From contig JALBYC010000008.1 of assembly GCA_023212645.1 (NCBI GenBank), forward strand, positions 310,001-374,000: a stretch of 64,000 nucleotides of DNA. Reading direction: 5' to 3'. The DNA comes from Farysia itapuensis (Eukaryota; Basidiomycota; Ustilaginomycetes; Ustilaginales; Ustilaginaceae). Every line of letters begins with the position of its first letter. The stretch's first letter is position 1. Of this stretch, positions 30,427 through 39,691 are shown one piece after another. A program made the translations under genes and the position numbers. A model generated the notes under the pieces. The model saw nothing but the letters and a program-made list of their open reading frames with translations. It made no database searches and was not told the DNA's origin.

Positions 30427-33400
30427 ATGGGTGTGCAAGGCCTCTGGTCCTTGCTACAGCCAGTGGCGCGGCCCATCAAGATCGAGACGCTGGAGGGGAA
30501 ACGTCTCGCCATCGATTCGTCCCTATGGCTGTACCACTTTCAGATGGCGATGCGCGACAAGGAGGGCCGCACGCTTAGCAATGCCCACATCCTCGGCTTC
30601 TTGTGGCGCATTCTCAAGCTCCTCTTTCACGGTGTGCGGCCCGTGTTTGTGTTTGATGGAGGTGCACCGGTGATGAAGCGCAAGACGCTTTCTGGACGAA
30701 AAGCCCGCAAGCAGGGCGCAAAGGAATCGCACGCACGCACGGCTGAGAAACTGCTCGCTGCGCAAATGCGACAGGCTGCCCTACGACATGTGGCCGAAGC
30801 CATTCCCGACAATAGCACGGAGAGCACTGAGCGTGCCGAGCGTACCTCGCTCCTCGACGCCAATACGGTTTACTACAACGACTTAGAGGCTGGACGACCG
30901 CAGCCCATTGCGTTGTCGCCAAGTCCGAGCCGCGATCCGAGCAAAGCTCGAAAAGATTGGCACAAGGATCCCTACGCACTGCCAGAGATGGAAAAGGATC
31001 TGCACCAGCTCGCTGCCGCCAACGGACGCAAGGGAAAACGAAAAGACTACCGGTTCGCGACCGAAGACGAGCTTCGGGCGGTGATGAATACGATTGCACC
31101 CGAAGACCTCGACACGACGTCGGAGCTGTTTCGCAGTCTGCCTCCCGAGCTGCAGTACGAGCTGGTGGGTGACCTTCGTACTCAATCGCGCATGACTTCG
31201 TACAAACGTCTTCAGTCCATGCTCGCCACTGCTCCTACTCCCATCGACTTTTCCCGCGCCCAAATCGCCGGACTCAAAACCCGCAACGATCTGACGCAAA
31301 AAGTGCTGACAGTGACCGACGAGATAGGCAATGCCAACATCAAGGTTCCCATCCGCGTTGCTGGCGAGCGGAACAAGGAGTACGTCTTGGTGCGCAATCC
31401 CGGTGCCGAGGGCGGCTTTGTGCTCGGCGTGCGCGACGCCGGTGCCACCAAAGACAAGGCCATCGACATTGACCAAGAGCCGCAAGACATCAACATTAGC
31501 GAAGAGGACGACTCGGCGCCCGAGCTGGAAATGGACGAGGTCGAGATTCCGGCATCTGCACATGCGCCTACCGACCGGGATGCCGAAGCGCAAGAGCTGC
31601 TCAAGGAGACAGATCCATACAAGCGCAAGGAAAAGGCCATGGAACTGCTCCAAGCGCGTGCCAACTATCACGCACAGCAGAAACGCAAGGAAGCCGGCCT
31701 GGTCGACGACCGCGTGCCCAAGTACAAACTGCGTCGTCCCGGCGATGCGCCCATGTTCATACGGCCAGCGCAGACGGAGGACGACTACGATTTAGAGCAG
31801 GATGAAGCAGATGATCTTGCACGGGCACTGGCCGAGTCGGAAGAGCGACGCGCGGTGCCGCTGGAGGAAGAACTGGACGAGGCGGATTTCGAAGAAGTTC
31901 GGCCACAAGTGCCGATGCCTCTGCAGGAAGTGGAGACCGAGTGGCAGGAAGCGCCGCAGTCACGCATGGATGAGCTGGCGGCCATGGTGCGACGCAGACC
32001 CACGGCGGACGCACCCCCTCCGCCTCGCAAAAGTCTGGCAGGCAGCCTGAGAAGCGCCCGCCGCTCTGCCTCGCAGACACACTTGGAAGCACCAACGCCG
32101 CCTCTTGCGCAAAAGCAAGAGTCAATGACGCCGCCTACTTCGGCTCCCGTCACGCCACCAGTGCCTCAGCAGCGCATGGGTCCACCAACCTGCTCCGCCT
32201 CCCAGCAGCGTCTGAGCTACGTCCCGCCACCTCCTGAGCCTGAGAAGCCGACCGACGCAGCTATTGCCGTGCCAACCGACGCAGCTGTTGCCGAGGCTGT
32301 CTATCGCGATCAGGCCGCTACCGAACAAGCTTTGATCGTCGACGATGGCGAGCAACTGGTCGTTGCAGATGAGGCTGCCGCGCAAGCCCCCAACACAGAG
32401 CCTCGGACAAACGATAGCGTCGTCGCTGATGAGGCTGGCAGCACGGCCACTGCCCATACCGATCAAGCTTCGGGCACAGAACCGTACAACGGCGTTGCTG
32501 ATCGTGCTGACTTGCCGATGCATTCGGTGCCGTCTCCGGCGAAAGCGAGCGTGGCTCCGAACACGCACAGCGATTCAAGTCGACAAGGCACGCCACTGGA
32601 GTGGTCGCCATCGCCATCACCGGAGCCAGTTGTGCTGGGCGCAGACGGGTTCCCGCTCCCCACGGCGGAAGAGCTGGACGCTCTCGACGCCGAGGACGAC
32701 GACGAAATTGCACGTCTCAATGCGGACCAGAACGAGTTTGTCGCCTTTCTCAGCGCCACAAAGGGCCGCAGCCTGATTGACGTACAGCGCGAAGTAGAAG
32801 GTGAAGTCAACGCGCTGCGTGCCGAATTCGCAAACAGTCGACGGACGGAAGAGGACATTACCAAGCAGATGGCACAAGAGATTCAGATGATGCTGCGTCT
32901 ATTTGGTCTGCCATACATTACAGCGCCCATGGAGGCAGAAGCTCAGTGTGCCGAACTTGTCTCGCGCCGACTCGTCGATGGCATCATTACCGACGACAGC
33001 GACGTCTTTCTCTTTGGCGGCACGCGGATCTACAAAAACATGTTTAACCAGAACAAGATTGTCGAGTGTTTTCTGCTGTCCGACATGCAGCGAGAGTTGG
33101 GGCTAGACCGGGAGAAGCTAGTGCGCCTGGCGTACTATCTGGGGAGCGACTATACCGAAGGTCTAGCCGGCGTTGGACCGGTCGTAGCCATGGAGTTACT
33201 GGCGCTGTTTCCGGGGCAAGATGGTCTGCTCAAGTTTCGCGACTGGTGGCTCAGAGTGCAAATGGGCAAGGACACGGAGCAAGACACGCGTGGCAAGACA
33301 ATGCGTCGAATCAAGAAGAATCTGCGCAACAAGGTGCATCTCGAACCGACGTGGCCACAAGCCGAGGTGCTGGATGCGTACTACGAGCCAGAGGTGGACG

Positions 33401-34323
33401 AGAGTGACGAGCCTTTTGCCTGGGGCTTACCGGATTTGGACAGTCTGCGAACGTTTTTGGGCGAGTACCTGCACTGGGCGGTGCCCAAGACGGATCAGTA
33501 CCTGCTGCCCATCATTGAGCGACAGAATGCGCGAAACAGGGCGCGTGGCAATCAGAGCACGCTCGACCGCAACGGCTTCTTTGACACTTCGGCGGGCACA
33601 GGCGTGTATGCAGGACGCAAAAAAATTACCTATGGAAGCAATCGACTGCAAGACGTGATCAATGGCTTTCGTGCTGCTAACAAGGCGCGCCGCGGGCCCG
33701 ACTCGAAGGCGCCAGCCGATGCAGACGGGGCTATCGAGCTTTCCTCGTCGGACGATGAGGTGCAAGTTGCGCGAGTGGCGCCCGTGTCCGAGGAACAGCT
33801 GGGCAAGGAGATGGCGAAAAAGAGGCCCGTCGTTCGACGCCAAGAGGCGGCGGCCCTGCACAATGGCAGCGGAAGCGACCGTGTAGCCGAGCTGGATGCT
33901 GCCATTGCCGTTCTCGAAGGCACCGCGCCGGTCAAACGCAAACGCACAAGCGAGCGACGCAGCAAAGTCGCTGGCGAGACAAGAGGGGCGAACAAAGCGG
34001 CGAACAAAGTCGCGGGCGAGACAAGAGGGGCGAACAAAGTCGCGGGCGAGACAAGAGGGGCGAACAAAGTCGCGGGCGAGACAAGAGGGGCGAACAAAGT
34101 CGCCGGCTCGTCGAGCAGCTCGGAAGCGGACGAATGGCGGCCCTCCGCCAAAGGAGCTCCGCGGCGCAAAGCAACGCGGGGGAAACGCGGACGAGGCAGG
34201 GCCACGCTTACCGCGGCCCGCAACATGTCACTGGACCAAGTCCATTCGCTACCCGAGTCTCGCAGTCCCAGTGTCGACCCGGCGCGTCTACGAGCACGCA
34301 GTAGCAGCAGCAGCACACATTAG
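30427..34323 (+). CDS. RAD2: Rad2/XPG structure-specific endonuclease (nucleotide excision repair)
   Basis: 1298 aa, intron-free. The N-nuclease region starts MGVQGLWSLLQPVARPI, then LAIDSSLWLYHFQMAM and PVFVFDGGAPVMKRKT. The I-nuclease region begins around residue 810: RLFGLPYITAPMEAEAQCAEL, GIITDDSDVFLFGGT, YKNMFNQNKIVECF, and the helix-hairpin-helix YYLGSDYTEGLAGVGPVVAMELL. The long acidic spacer between them (DEADDLARALAESEERR and similar) is as expected for XPG/Rad2, where it contacts TFIIH. The enzyme makes the 3' incision in excision repair. The C-terminal tail contains a 10-residue tandem repeat (KVAGETRGAN) encoded at 33967-34098. The stop overlaps the stop of the opposite-strand gene by 4 bp. 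Confidence 0.96.
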   Translation: MGVQGLWSLLQPVARPIKIETLEGKRLAIDSSLWLYHFQMAMRDKEGRTLSNAHILGFLWRILKLLFHGVRPVFVFDGGAPVMKRKTLSGRKARKQGAKESHARTAEKLLAAQMRQAALRHVAEAIPDNSTESTERAERTSLLDANTVYYNDLEAGRPQPIALSPSPSRDPSKARKDWHKDPYALPEMEKDLHQLAAANGRKGKRKDYRFATEDELRAVMNTIAPEDLDTTSELFRSLPPELQYELVGDLRTQSRMTSYKRLQSMLATAPTPIDFSRAQIAGLKTRNDLTQKVLTVTDEIGNANIKVPIRVAGERNKEYVLVRNPGAEGGFVLGVRDAGATKDKAIDIDQEPQDINISEEDDSAPELEMDEVEIPASAHAPTDRDAEAQELLKETDPYKRKEKAMELLQARANYHAQQKRKEAGLVDDRVPKYKLRRPGDAPMFIRPAQTEDDYDLEQDEADDLARALAESEERRAVPLEEELDEADFEEVRPQVPMPLQEVETEWQEAPQSRMDELAAMVRRRPTADAPPPPRKSLAGSLRSARRSASQTHLEAPTPPLAQKQESMTPPTSAPVTPPVPQQRMGPPTCSASQQRLSYVPPPPEPEKPTDAAIAVPTDAAVAEAVYRDQAATEQALIVDDGEQLVVADEAAAQAPNTEPRTNDSVVADEAGSTATAHTDQASGTEPYNGVADRADLPMHSVPSPAKASVAPNTHSDSSRQGTPLEWSPSPSPEPVVLGADGFPLPTAEELDALDAEDDDEIARLNADQNEFVAFLSATKGRSLIDVQREVEGEVNALRAEFANSRRTEEDITKQMAQEIQMMLRLFGLPYITAPMEAEAQCAELVSRRLVDGIITDDSDVFLFGGTRIYKNMFNQNKIVECFLLSDMQRELGLDREKLVRLAYYLGSDYTEGLAGVGPVVAMELLALFPGQDGLLKFRDWWLRVQMGKDTEQDTRGKTMRRIKKNLRNKVHLEPTWPQAEVLDAYYEPEVDESDEPFAWGLPDLDSLRTFLGEYLHWAVPKTDQYLLPIIERQNARNRARGNQSTLDRNGFFDTSAGTGVYAGRKKITYGSNRLQDVINGFRAANKARRGPDSKAPADADGAIELSSSDDEVQVARVAPVSEEQLGKEMAKKRPVVRRQEAAALHNGSGSDRVAELDAAIAVLEGTAPVKRKRTSERRSKVAGETRGANKAANKVAGETRGANKVAGETRGANKVAGETRGANKVAGSSSSSEADEWRPSAKGAPRRKATRGKRGRGRATLTAARNMSLDQVHSLPESRSPSVDPARLRARSSSSSTH
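33967..34098 (+). repeat. 30-bp minisatellite inside RAD2
   Basis: Four copies of a 30-bp unit (gtcgcgggcgagacaagagg... reading VAGETRGANK): 33967-33996, 34009-34038, 34039-34068 and 34069-34098. The last three appear identical. A 12-bp partial copy (gcggcgaacaaa) sits after the first. The array keeps the RAD2 frame. Confidence 0.95.
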
Positions 34324-34586
34324 CGCGCCGCATCCTTTTTGCCAAACGTCATGCTGTCGGTGTGCTGGGCAATGTAGCGTCGACTAGCATCGGCGCGCAC
34401 CTGTGCCTTGTCAATCAACTCTTGCTGCGACAGTGGCCTTGCGTTGGTCTTGAGATTGAACTGATTGTGCTGCAGGTCCAGGGCCGAGTTGCGCTTGGAC
34501 TTTGCCGAGGACTGCGAGGTGGCAAAGAGGTAAATGGCGCCCACAATGGCTGCCAAGAAGACGAGGATGACTAGATCGGCAAACAT
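34320..34586 (-). CDS. Small single-pass membrane protein, function unknown
   Basis: 88 aa, starting MFADLVILVFLAAIVGAIYLF, so the hydrophobic segment at residues ~5-23 is a signal anchor. It is followed by a polar tail (KSKRNSALDLQHNQFNLKTNARPLSQQ..., ADASRRYIAQHTDSMTFGKK). I do not recognise the family. Coding is supported by the clean TM segment at a plausible start (ATG at 34586), the polar conserved-looking tail, and its position in a convergent pair. A frame with an earlier possible start exists, but the ATG at 34586 places the TM at the N-terminus. Its stop (tta at 34320-34322) overlaps the RAD2 stop. Confidence 0.6.
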   Translation of the reverse strand: MFADLVILVFLAAIVGAIYLFATSQSSAKSKRNSALDLQHNQFNLKTNARPLSQQELIDKAQVRADASRRYIAQHTDSMTFGKKDAAR

Positions 34587-35508
34587 GGTTGTCTGGGAGC
34601 AGTGGAAGGACGGGGCAGCCATTGTCCGTACTATGGCGCACGGACTTCGGACATCGGGTTAGGGAGATGTTAGATCGTGTGCTGCGGTTTCGCGCACCGC
34701 GCACAGCTCACAGCTGCACAGCATGCACAGCGCACACCAGAGCATGTATCAGCAATTCAGCACGACGGCCCTGTTCCTGAAACACAGACGCATGGAGCAC
34801 AAGGTCGAGCTGGAACAGACCCCAGGGTTGCTAGAGCCGAAGAGCCGATGGATCAGCAGGACCGGCAATCTGCGTACCAAAGTCGACCAACACCGAAAGT
34901 GGCGACTAAGCGAAATCCGACGAAAATCCCATTGGCGGTTGGAGCGGCGAAGTTGCCGACGGATGTCGCACCTCGCTACCCTCGCTACTCGCTAGACCTC
35001 GCATATCGCATATCGCGGGGTTCGCGGGGCAGCACGTTCCAGCATCCCGCATTTCGAGTCTCGCCCTGCCCGCGTGAACCCAAGTTTGTGCTATGCAATT
35101 GCGAAAAGCTTCGTGTGGCGTGCGCTTGAGAGACCCCTGTTGAGCGGAGCGCCACATCCGGGGCAGAAGGCCAGGGCAGAGAATCCATCATGCGCGGGGA
35201 TCTCCTCGTCGCGGGGGAGACCGCATATACCGACGAAAGGCGACTTGTGGGGAATTTCTTTTCTTTGACACCAATGCCACCTGTCAAGTAACGGCAGCCC
35301 TGTGCACACCTCGCTAACCACAAGCGACAAGGTACGGAACATCCCCCAGAGTTTGCGCATTTGAGCGATTGTGATTGTGATTGTGATTGCTCCTTTGCTC
35401 GTCTGCTCGTTTGCTCGTTCGCAGGGACCCCCCCACGGCAACATATAAACTTGCAGACTCCCCACCCCCCCGCCTTGCCACACCATCCCCCATCCTCCTC
35501 TCTTCACC
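34587..35508. promoter_or_regulatory. Divergent region upstream of the sugar transporter
   Basis: This 922-bp region is the longest intergenic gap in the window and has no convincing gene. It holds GATGTTAGA at 34666-34674, short repeats CTCGCTA at 34973-34989, four GATTGT-type hexamers at 35367-35389, TGCTCGT repeats at 35396-35419, a TATA-like CATATAAAC at 35442-35450, and C-rich tracts (CCCCCCCAC, CCCACCCCCC) that could bind Mig1-type repressors (inference). The size and TATA fit a regulated sugar-transporter promoter. Confidence 0.5.
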
Positions 35509-37322
35509 ATGCCTCGAATCACCAACGCCTACGTGGTGACGGCCCTCGCCTGTACCGGCGGCCTGCTGTTTGGCTTCGACATCTCGTCCATGTCGGCCAT
35601 TATTTCCAGCCCCAACTACCTCACCTACTTTGGATCGGCCGATCAGATCCACGACTGCCCCACCCGTCCAGGCGCCCTCTGCTCCGACGGTCCCAGCGCC
35701 GACGTACAGGGTGGCATCACCGCCTCCATGGCCGGTGGCTCCTTCCTCGCCTCCCTCTTCTCCGGCTTCCTCGCCGACCGTCTCGGTCGTCGCTACGCCA
35801 TCTTCCTCGGCTGCATCTTCTGGGTCATTGGCTCCATCCTCACCTGCGCCGTACAAAACATCGGCATGCTCATCGTCGGCCGCATCTTCAACGGCATGTG
35901 CGTCGGTCTCGCTTCCGCACAGGTCCCCGTCTACCTCTCCGAACTCTCCCCCGCCTCCATCCGAGGCAGACTCGTCGGATGCCAGCAGTGGTCCATCACC
36001 ATCGGCATCGCCGTCTTCTTCTTCATCACCTACGGATGCAGCTTCATCGGCGAACAGATCGACGGACAGCAGGACGGACGCGGCACCGCCTCCTTCCGAG
36101 TCCCCTGGGGTCTCCAAATGATCCCCGCCCTCATCCTCATGGCCCTCCTCCCCATCATGCCCGAATCCCCCCGTTGGCTCATGTCAAAGGGCCGTGAAGC
36201 AGAAGCCCTCGAAATCCTCGCCGCCGTACACGCACACGGCGATCAAACATCCCCCGCCGTCCTCGCAGAATACAAGGAAATTCAACAAAACATCCAAGAA
36301 GAATCCGGAGAAGGCTCCGGTTACACCGATCTCTTCAAAAATGGTTACGCATACCGCACACACATCGCTGTCTTCACCCAAATCTGGAGTCAGCTCACCG
36401 GTATGAATGTCATGATGTAGTCACGTATCAGATCAACCATCCTCAGCAGCCAAAGAACCACCATACTGACCATTTTTGCTTTTTTTCCCTTTTTTTTTTT
36501 TTTGCGACGTTCACCAACCACAGCTAGTAAGTTTAATAAAGTCGGACGACGGTCTAGAGGGAGCGGTTACTGACCTTTGATTCTGTCTACAGCCTCACCT
36601 ATGTCTTCCAAATGGCTGGTATCACAGGCAACCTGAACCTGATTTCGAACGGTATTCAGTACATTATCAACGTGGTGATGACGATTCCAGCTCTGCTGTT
36701 CATCGACCGATGGGGACGACGCCCTACGCTGCTGATTGGATCGACGCTGATGACTGTCTGGCTGTTTGCCGTCGCTGGTCTGATGTCGACTCACGGTCAC
36801 TACGTTGCGGACTCGGGCAACGACGTCGTGCGATGGGCCGTGGAGGGTCCTGCTTCCAAGGCGGTGATTGCATGCTCGTACCTCTTTGTGGCATCGTACG
36901 CTCCGACCTGGGGTCCTGTCTCGTGGGTGTACCCTCCCGAGCTTTTCCCTACTCGTCTTCGTGGAAAGTCGAACTCGCTCGCCACCGCTGCCAACTGGGC
37001 GTTCAACTTTGCGCTCGGCTACTTTGTGCCCCCGGCATTCAAGAACATCCAGTGGAAGACCTACCTGATCTTTGGCTGCTTCACGGTGATGATGACCATC
37101 CACGTCTTCTTTGTCTTCCCCGAGACGGCATCCAAGACGCTCGAGGAGGTCGACGAAATCTTCAACTCCAACGTGCCTGCCTGGCGCACACGCAAGCTGG
37201 CCTACGACCACAAGATCGATGCCATCGCCCGCGACATCGAGCAGGGCAAGACTGGCGCTGCCTCCCTCACCCAGGTTCCCAGCACACCTCACTCGGACGA
37301 CGAAAAGGACCTCAAGCTTTAG
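35509..37322 (+). CDS. Sugar (hexose-type) transporter, MFS sugar porter family
   Basis: About 547 aa, 12 TM. Motifs: GGLLFGFDISSMSA (TM1), ADRLGRRYA, VPVYLSELSPASIRGRLV, MPESPRWLMSKGR, FIDRWGRRPTLLIG, and FPETASKTLEEVDEIF. Exon 1 (35509-36419) runs into an in-frame TAG after GMNVMM. I infer two introns, 36420-36523 (104 nt) and 36527-36592 (66 nt; GTAAGT donor, TTACTGAC branch, CTACAG acceptor), separated by a 3-nt exon CTA. This restores GMNVMMYYLTYVFQMAG, the conserved TM7 motif. Skipping the micro-exon or using the GTAGTC donor at 36417 also keeps frame but loses a residue. Exon 1 is C-rich at third positions, suggesting high expression. It transports sugar across the plasma membrane; the substrate is not known. 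Confidence 0.88.
36524..36526 (+). other. Putative 3-nt micro-exon (CTA) of the sugar transporter
   Basis: Sequence CACAG|CTA|GTAAGT: an acceptor and a perfect donor three bases apart, between two introns that each have pyrimidine or branch signals. Together with an exon 1 ending at 36419 it makes codons TAC TAC, the MMYY of the sugar-porter signature. Confidence 0.6.
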
Positions 37323-37805
37323 CTTTCCCATACCCTCGCAGCCAGCCCTGGAAATTCCTGCTTGAATCTATGTTTTTCTAGCCCATCATCGTCTGTTGAA
37401 GAGGTTCTGGTACTCTCCTTTTTTGATGAGGAAGCACTGAGCAACGAGCGGTGAAGTGTGCATGGTTATCACACACAGCACCCTCACGACACTGAGCGTA
37501 ACTACGTCAGGAAGAAGTTGAGTCTACACACACGAGGTGAAGATATGGTCTAATGATTTATTCCGTCTGCGAAGTACTAAAAGGAAAGGAGCCAGGGGAA
37601 GAAGATCAAGAAGGGCGACAAAGAACAAGAAGGGTGAAGGTAGTGTTCAAGCGTAGACAGTTGACCGCGCCAAGGTACACAGCCTTCAAGAGAGACTAGG
37701 CCGATTTCAACAACATCATGATATCTCAAAGAGATAGTTCTCACAGACGTCGACATATGAGGGGAAGCCATGTATTCAATCTACAGAGGATGGAGGGTAG
37801 ATGAG
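37323..37805. other. Intergenic stretch between convergent genes
   Basis: This 483-bp stretch lies between the sugar transporter stop and the homing endonuclease stop. It presumably holds 3' UTRs. No repeat, RNA gene or coding remnant was recognised. It is much longer than the other convergent gaps in the window (19-112 bp). Confidence 0.4.
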
Positions 37806-39137
37806 CTACAAGGAGTGCACCAGCAGACGGTTTTCAAGCTGAAAGGTGCCGCCGCTGACCCGAATCGGGCAGATGGTTAAGTCTTCGCCATCTGTGACGG
37901 TGGCGAAGCGGGTGTCTTGGTTGTTCTGTCGCCTATCCGGGTCGAAGCGCTTGCGCGGCAGTTGCAGGTACGGGGAGATGGCCCCGGCGTTGGCGGTCAG
38001 ATGGACCTCGTACGCGACGCTTTCCCCGCTGATTGGGTTGTTGCACGGCTGCACGTACACCCCCGTCGCCGTGATACAAACAGAGAGAGCCAGGTCTTTG
38101 AAGTCGCACGCGATCTTCTTCCTCTCGTCACCGAACTGATTGAACTCAAAACAGTTGCGGCCGGCTGCCAGATGCCCGTCAGAGTCGATCAGGCCGGCAA
38201 GGCATTTGAGACGAGTCTCTCGAGACCCGTTCATAATGCAATCTGGGATGCCTCCGTTCTTGCTTTCCCAGATTCCCAACTGCCGAAGACCCTCCGACAC
38301 GAGATTTACCCCCGAGCAGCCTTTGCCGATGCTGATCGAATGATTGTACAGATCGTAGTTGCATCGGATCCCCCGGTCGGTCACCGTTCCTGCCTCTCGT
38401 ATCAGCGAGGAGACAGGGCGGTGATTTGTTCCACCGGCGGCGTTGATCCGCTCAACGTAGGATTCGAGCCAGAGACGAATCTCTGGGTCGGTTGAGGAGA
38501 CGACTGCCCGGCGACTGGTGCCGTCGCCGAGCCAGAGACCAACAAAATATGGATAGATGGGGAGGCGTTCCTCGTTCTCGGAGGGGAGGGGGATGATGTC
38601 GCCCAACGGAAAGCGGTGTAGCTTGAGATGAGCGTTCTTTTTCGCCTTGCAAGGGCAGAGATGGTATTGGAAAGTCTGGGCGGTGACGCGGAAAAGGTCG
38701 CCGGTCTGGACGAGCGCTGGATCGACCCAGGAAGCGTCAGGCGATGACATGAGCTCCAAAATTCGGTTTGCCTGAGCGCCATTATCGAAGTGGCGATGGA
38801 CCAGGCGGAAACCGGGACAGCCGCCATGCAGACATTTTTTGCCTTTGGGGATAGAGAGTCTTACTGCGTCGAACTTGGCAAAGTCCTGGGGTAAGACAAG
38901 GGCGGGGGTAAATGTTGGGATGTCGAAACGACGCTTGCACTTTGTGAGCCAGAAGACGGCGCGTTCCGACCCGCTGCGCCTGGTAGGCGATGAGAGAAAG
39001 GTCTTGCTCCGGCGAGCAGCAAAGGACGACGGGAGTGTGGGAGTCGAACTGGCAGTTTGCGAATCCGGCACTGTTTTAGCAAAGAGCCCACACGTGTGGC
39101 AAAAAAAAGGTATCTGTCTCCCCCGCCCGGCCTGCAT
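37806..39137 (-). CDS. Free-standing intein-type LAGLIDADG homing endonuclease (HO/VDE-like)
   Basis: 443 aa. Two LAGLIDADG motifs 115 residues apart: FVGLWLGDGT (residues 198-207, acidic D205) and CLAGLIDSDGH (312-322, D320), so both metal-binding acids are present. This is the double-motif layout of PI-SceI and HO. The C-terminus (TICPIRVSGGTFQLENRLLVHS, ~421-442) matches intein Hint blocks F and G, but the terminal His-Asn is His-Ser followed by Leu-stop. Asn cyclisation and splicing are therefore unlikely and there is no C-extein. The N-terminal ~190 residues (with CHTC, CLHGGC and CPC clusters) should cover the Hint N half, but I see no convincing block A or B; an upstream exon may be missing. 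No host protein surrounds it. It may be an active homing gene, a domesticated one or a decaying one. Confidence 0.82.
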   Translation of the reverse strand: MQAGRGRQIPFFCHTCGLFAKTVPDSQTASSTPTLPSSFAARRSKTFLSSPTRRSGSERAVFWLTKCKRRFDIPTFTPALVLPQDFAKFDAVRLSIPKGKKCLHGGCPGFRLVHRHFDNGAQANRILELMSSPDASWVDPALVQTGDLFRVTAQTFQYHLCPCKAKKNAHLKLHRFPLGDIIPLPSENEERLPIYPYFVGLWLGDGTSRRAVVSSTDPEIRLWLESYVERINAAGGTNHRPVSSLIREAGTVTDRGIRCNYDLYNHSISIGKGCSGVNLVSEGLRQLGIWESKNGGIPDCIMNGSRETRLKCLAGLIDSDGHLAAGRNCFEFNQFGDERKKIACDFKDLALSVCITATGVYVQPCNNPISGESVAYEVHLTANAGAISPYLQLPRKRFDPDRRQNNQDTRFATVTDGEDLTICPIRVSGGTFQLENRLLVHSL

Positions 39138-39691
39138 TGCGCCAGACAGCCCCCCTTTCCTCTACCTCATGACGTCGAGAGGCGAAATTACAGTAGGCAG
39201 GTAGTGGTCAGTCGAGAGCGTATGGCGATAAATCCGGGCGCGGGTCCTCTATACTCACACTGGAAGATGCGGGTCATCTATCCCGCGATGGCCTGCGCGT
39301 AGAGAGTGCTGGATAGAGCCAAACCCCCTCCCCTTTTCTAAAGGACCGGAAGAAGGGGGGGGAGGGGGTGTGTGGACCACCCTTCGAACCTGTTCTTGCG
39401 CGGGTACTTATACACACAAGGGGCCGGCTCTAAGTTCCACGAGTGGGGGGCAAGTCTTTCTACTTCATTTCCTGAAGCACAAGGTTGCCTCGAATGTTCC
39501 CCACATGCACTACTTCCGCGCGCTCTCACTGACACTTTAGGATTGTGCGCACAGCCCCATAAGCGCGCGCATCAACGGGAGAACATCATAAGCGCGCGCA
39601 TCAACAGGAGAACATCATACGCGCGCGCGCAGAGGGGGGGGGGTATATCTTTCATGAGCGTACATGGCGCGCAAAGGCGCGGGGGGGGGAG
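39138..39691. other. Gene-poor region upstream of the homing endonuclease
   Basis: This 554-bp stretch has no convincing gene. It contains long G/C homopolymer tracts (near 39355-39367, 39634-39642 and 39679-39688), alternating GC runs, and a 29-bp direct repeat. An open frame on the minus strand at 39338-39535 includes CASGNEVERLA, superficially like an intein start, but it ends in a stop and is too weak to call. Confidence 0.4.
39561..39632. repeat. 29-bp direct repeat with alternating GC core
   Basis: Unit aagcgcgcgcatcaacggga... at 39561-39589 and again at 39590-39618 with one difference (g to a), followed by a partial third copy whose core expands to ACGCGCGCGCGC (39619-39632). The alternating purine-pyrimidine runs could adopt Z-DNA (inference). 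Confidence 0.85.

Noticed and set aside
34723..34995. 90-codon frame in the sugar transporter upstream region
   Set aside because: No domain, biased composition, and it lies in a repeat-containing promoter region.
39372..39440. Minus-strand GGTTCGAA resembling a tRNA B box
   Set aside because: No acceptor stem or A box at the right spacing could be paired.
39338..39535. Minus-strand frame with CASGNEVERLA, possibly an intein block A exon for the homing endonuclease
   Set aside because: Ends in a stop, no clear splice route to 39137, and the match is too short to separate from chance.
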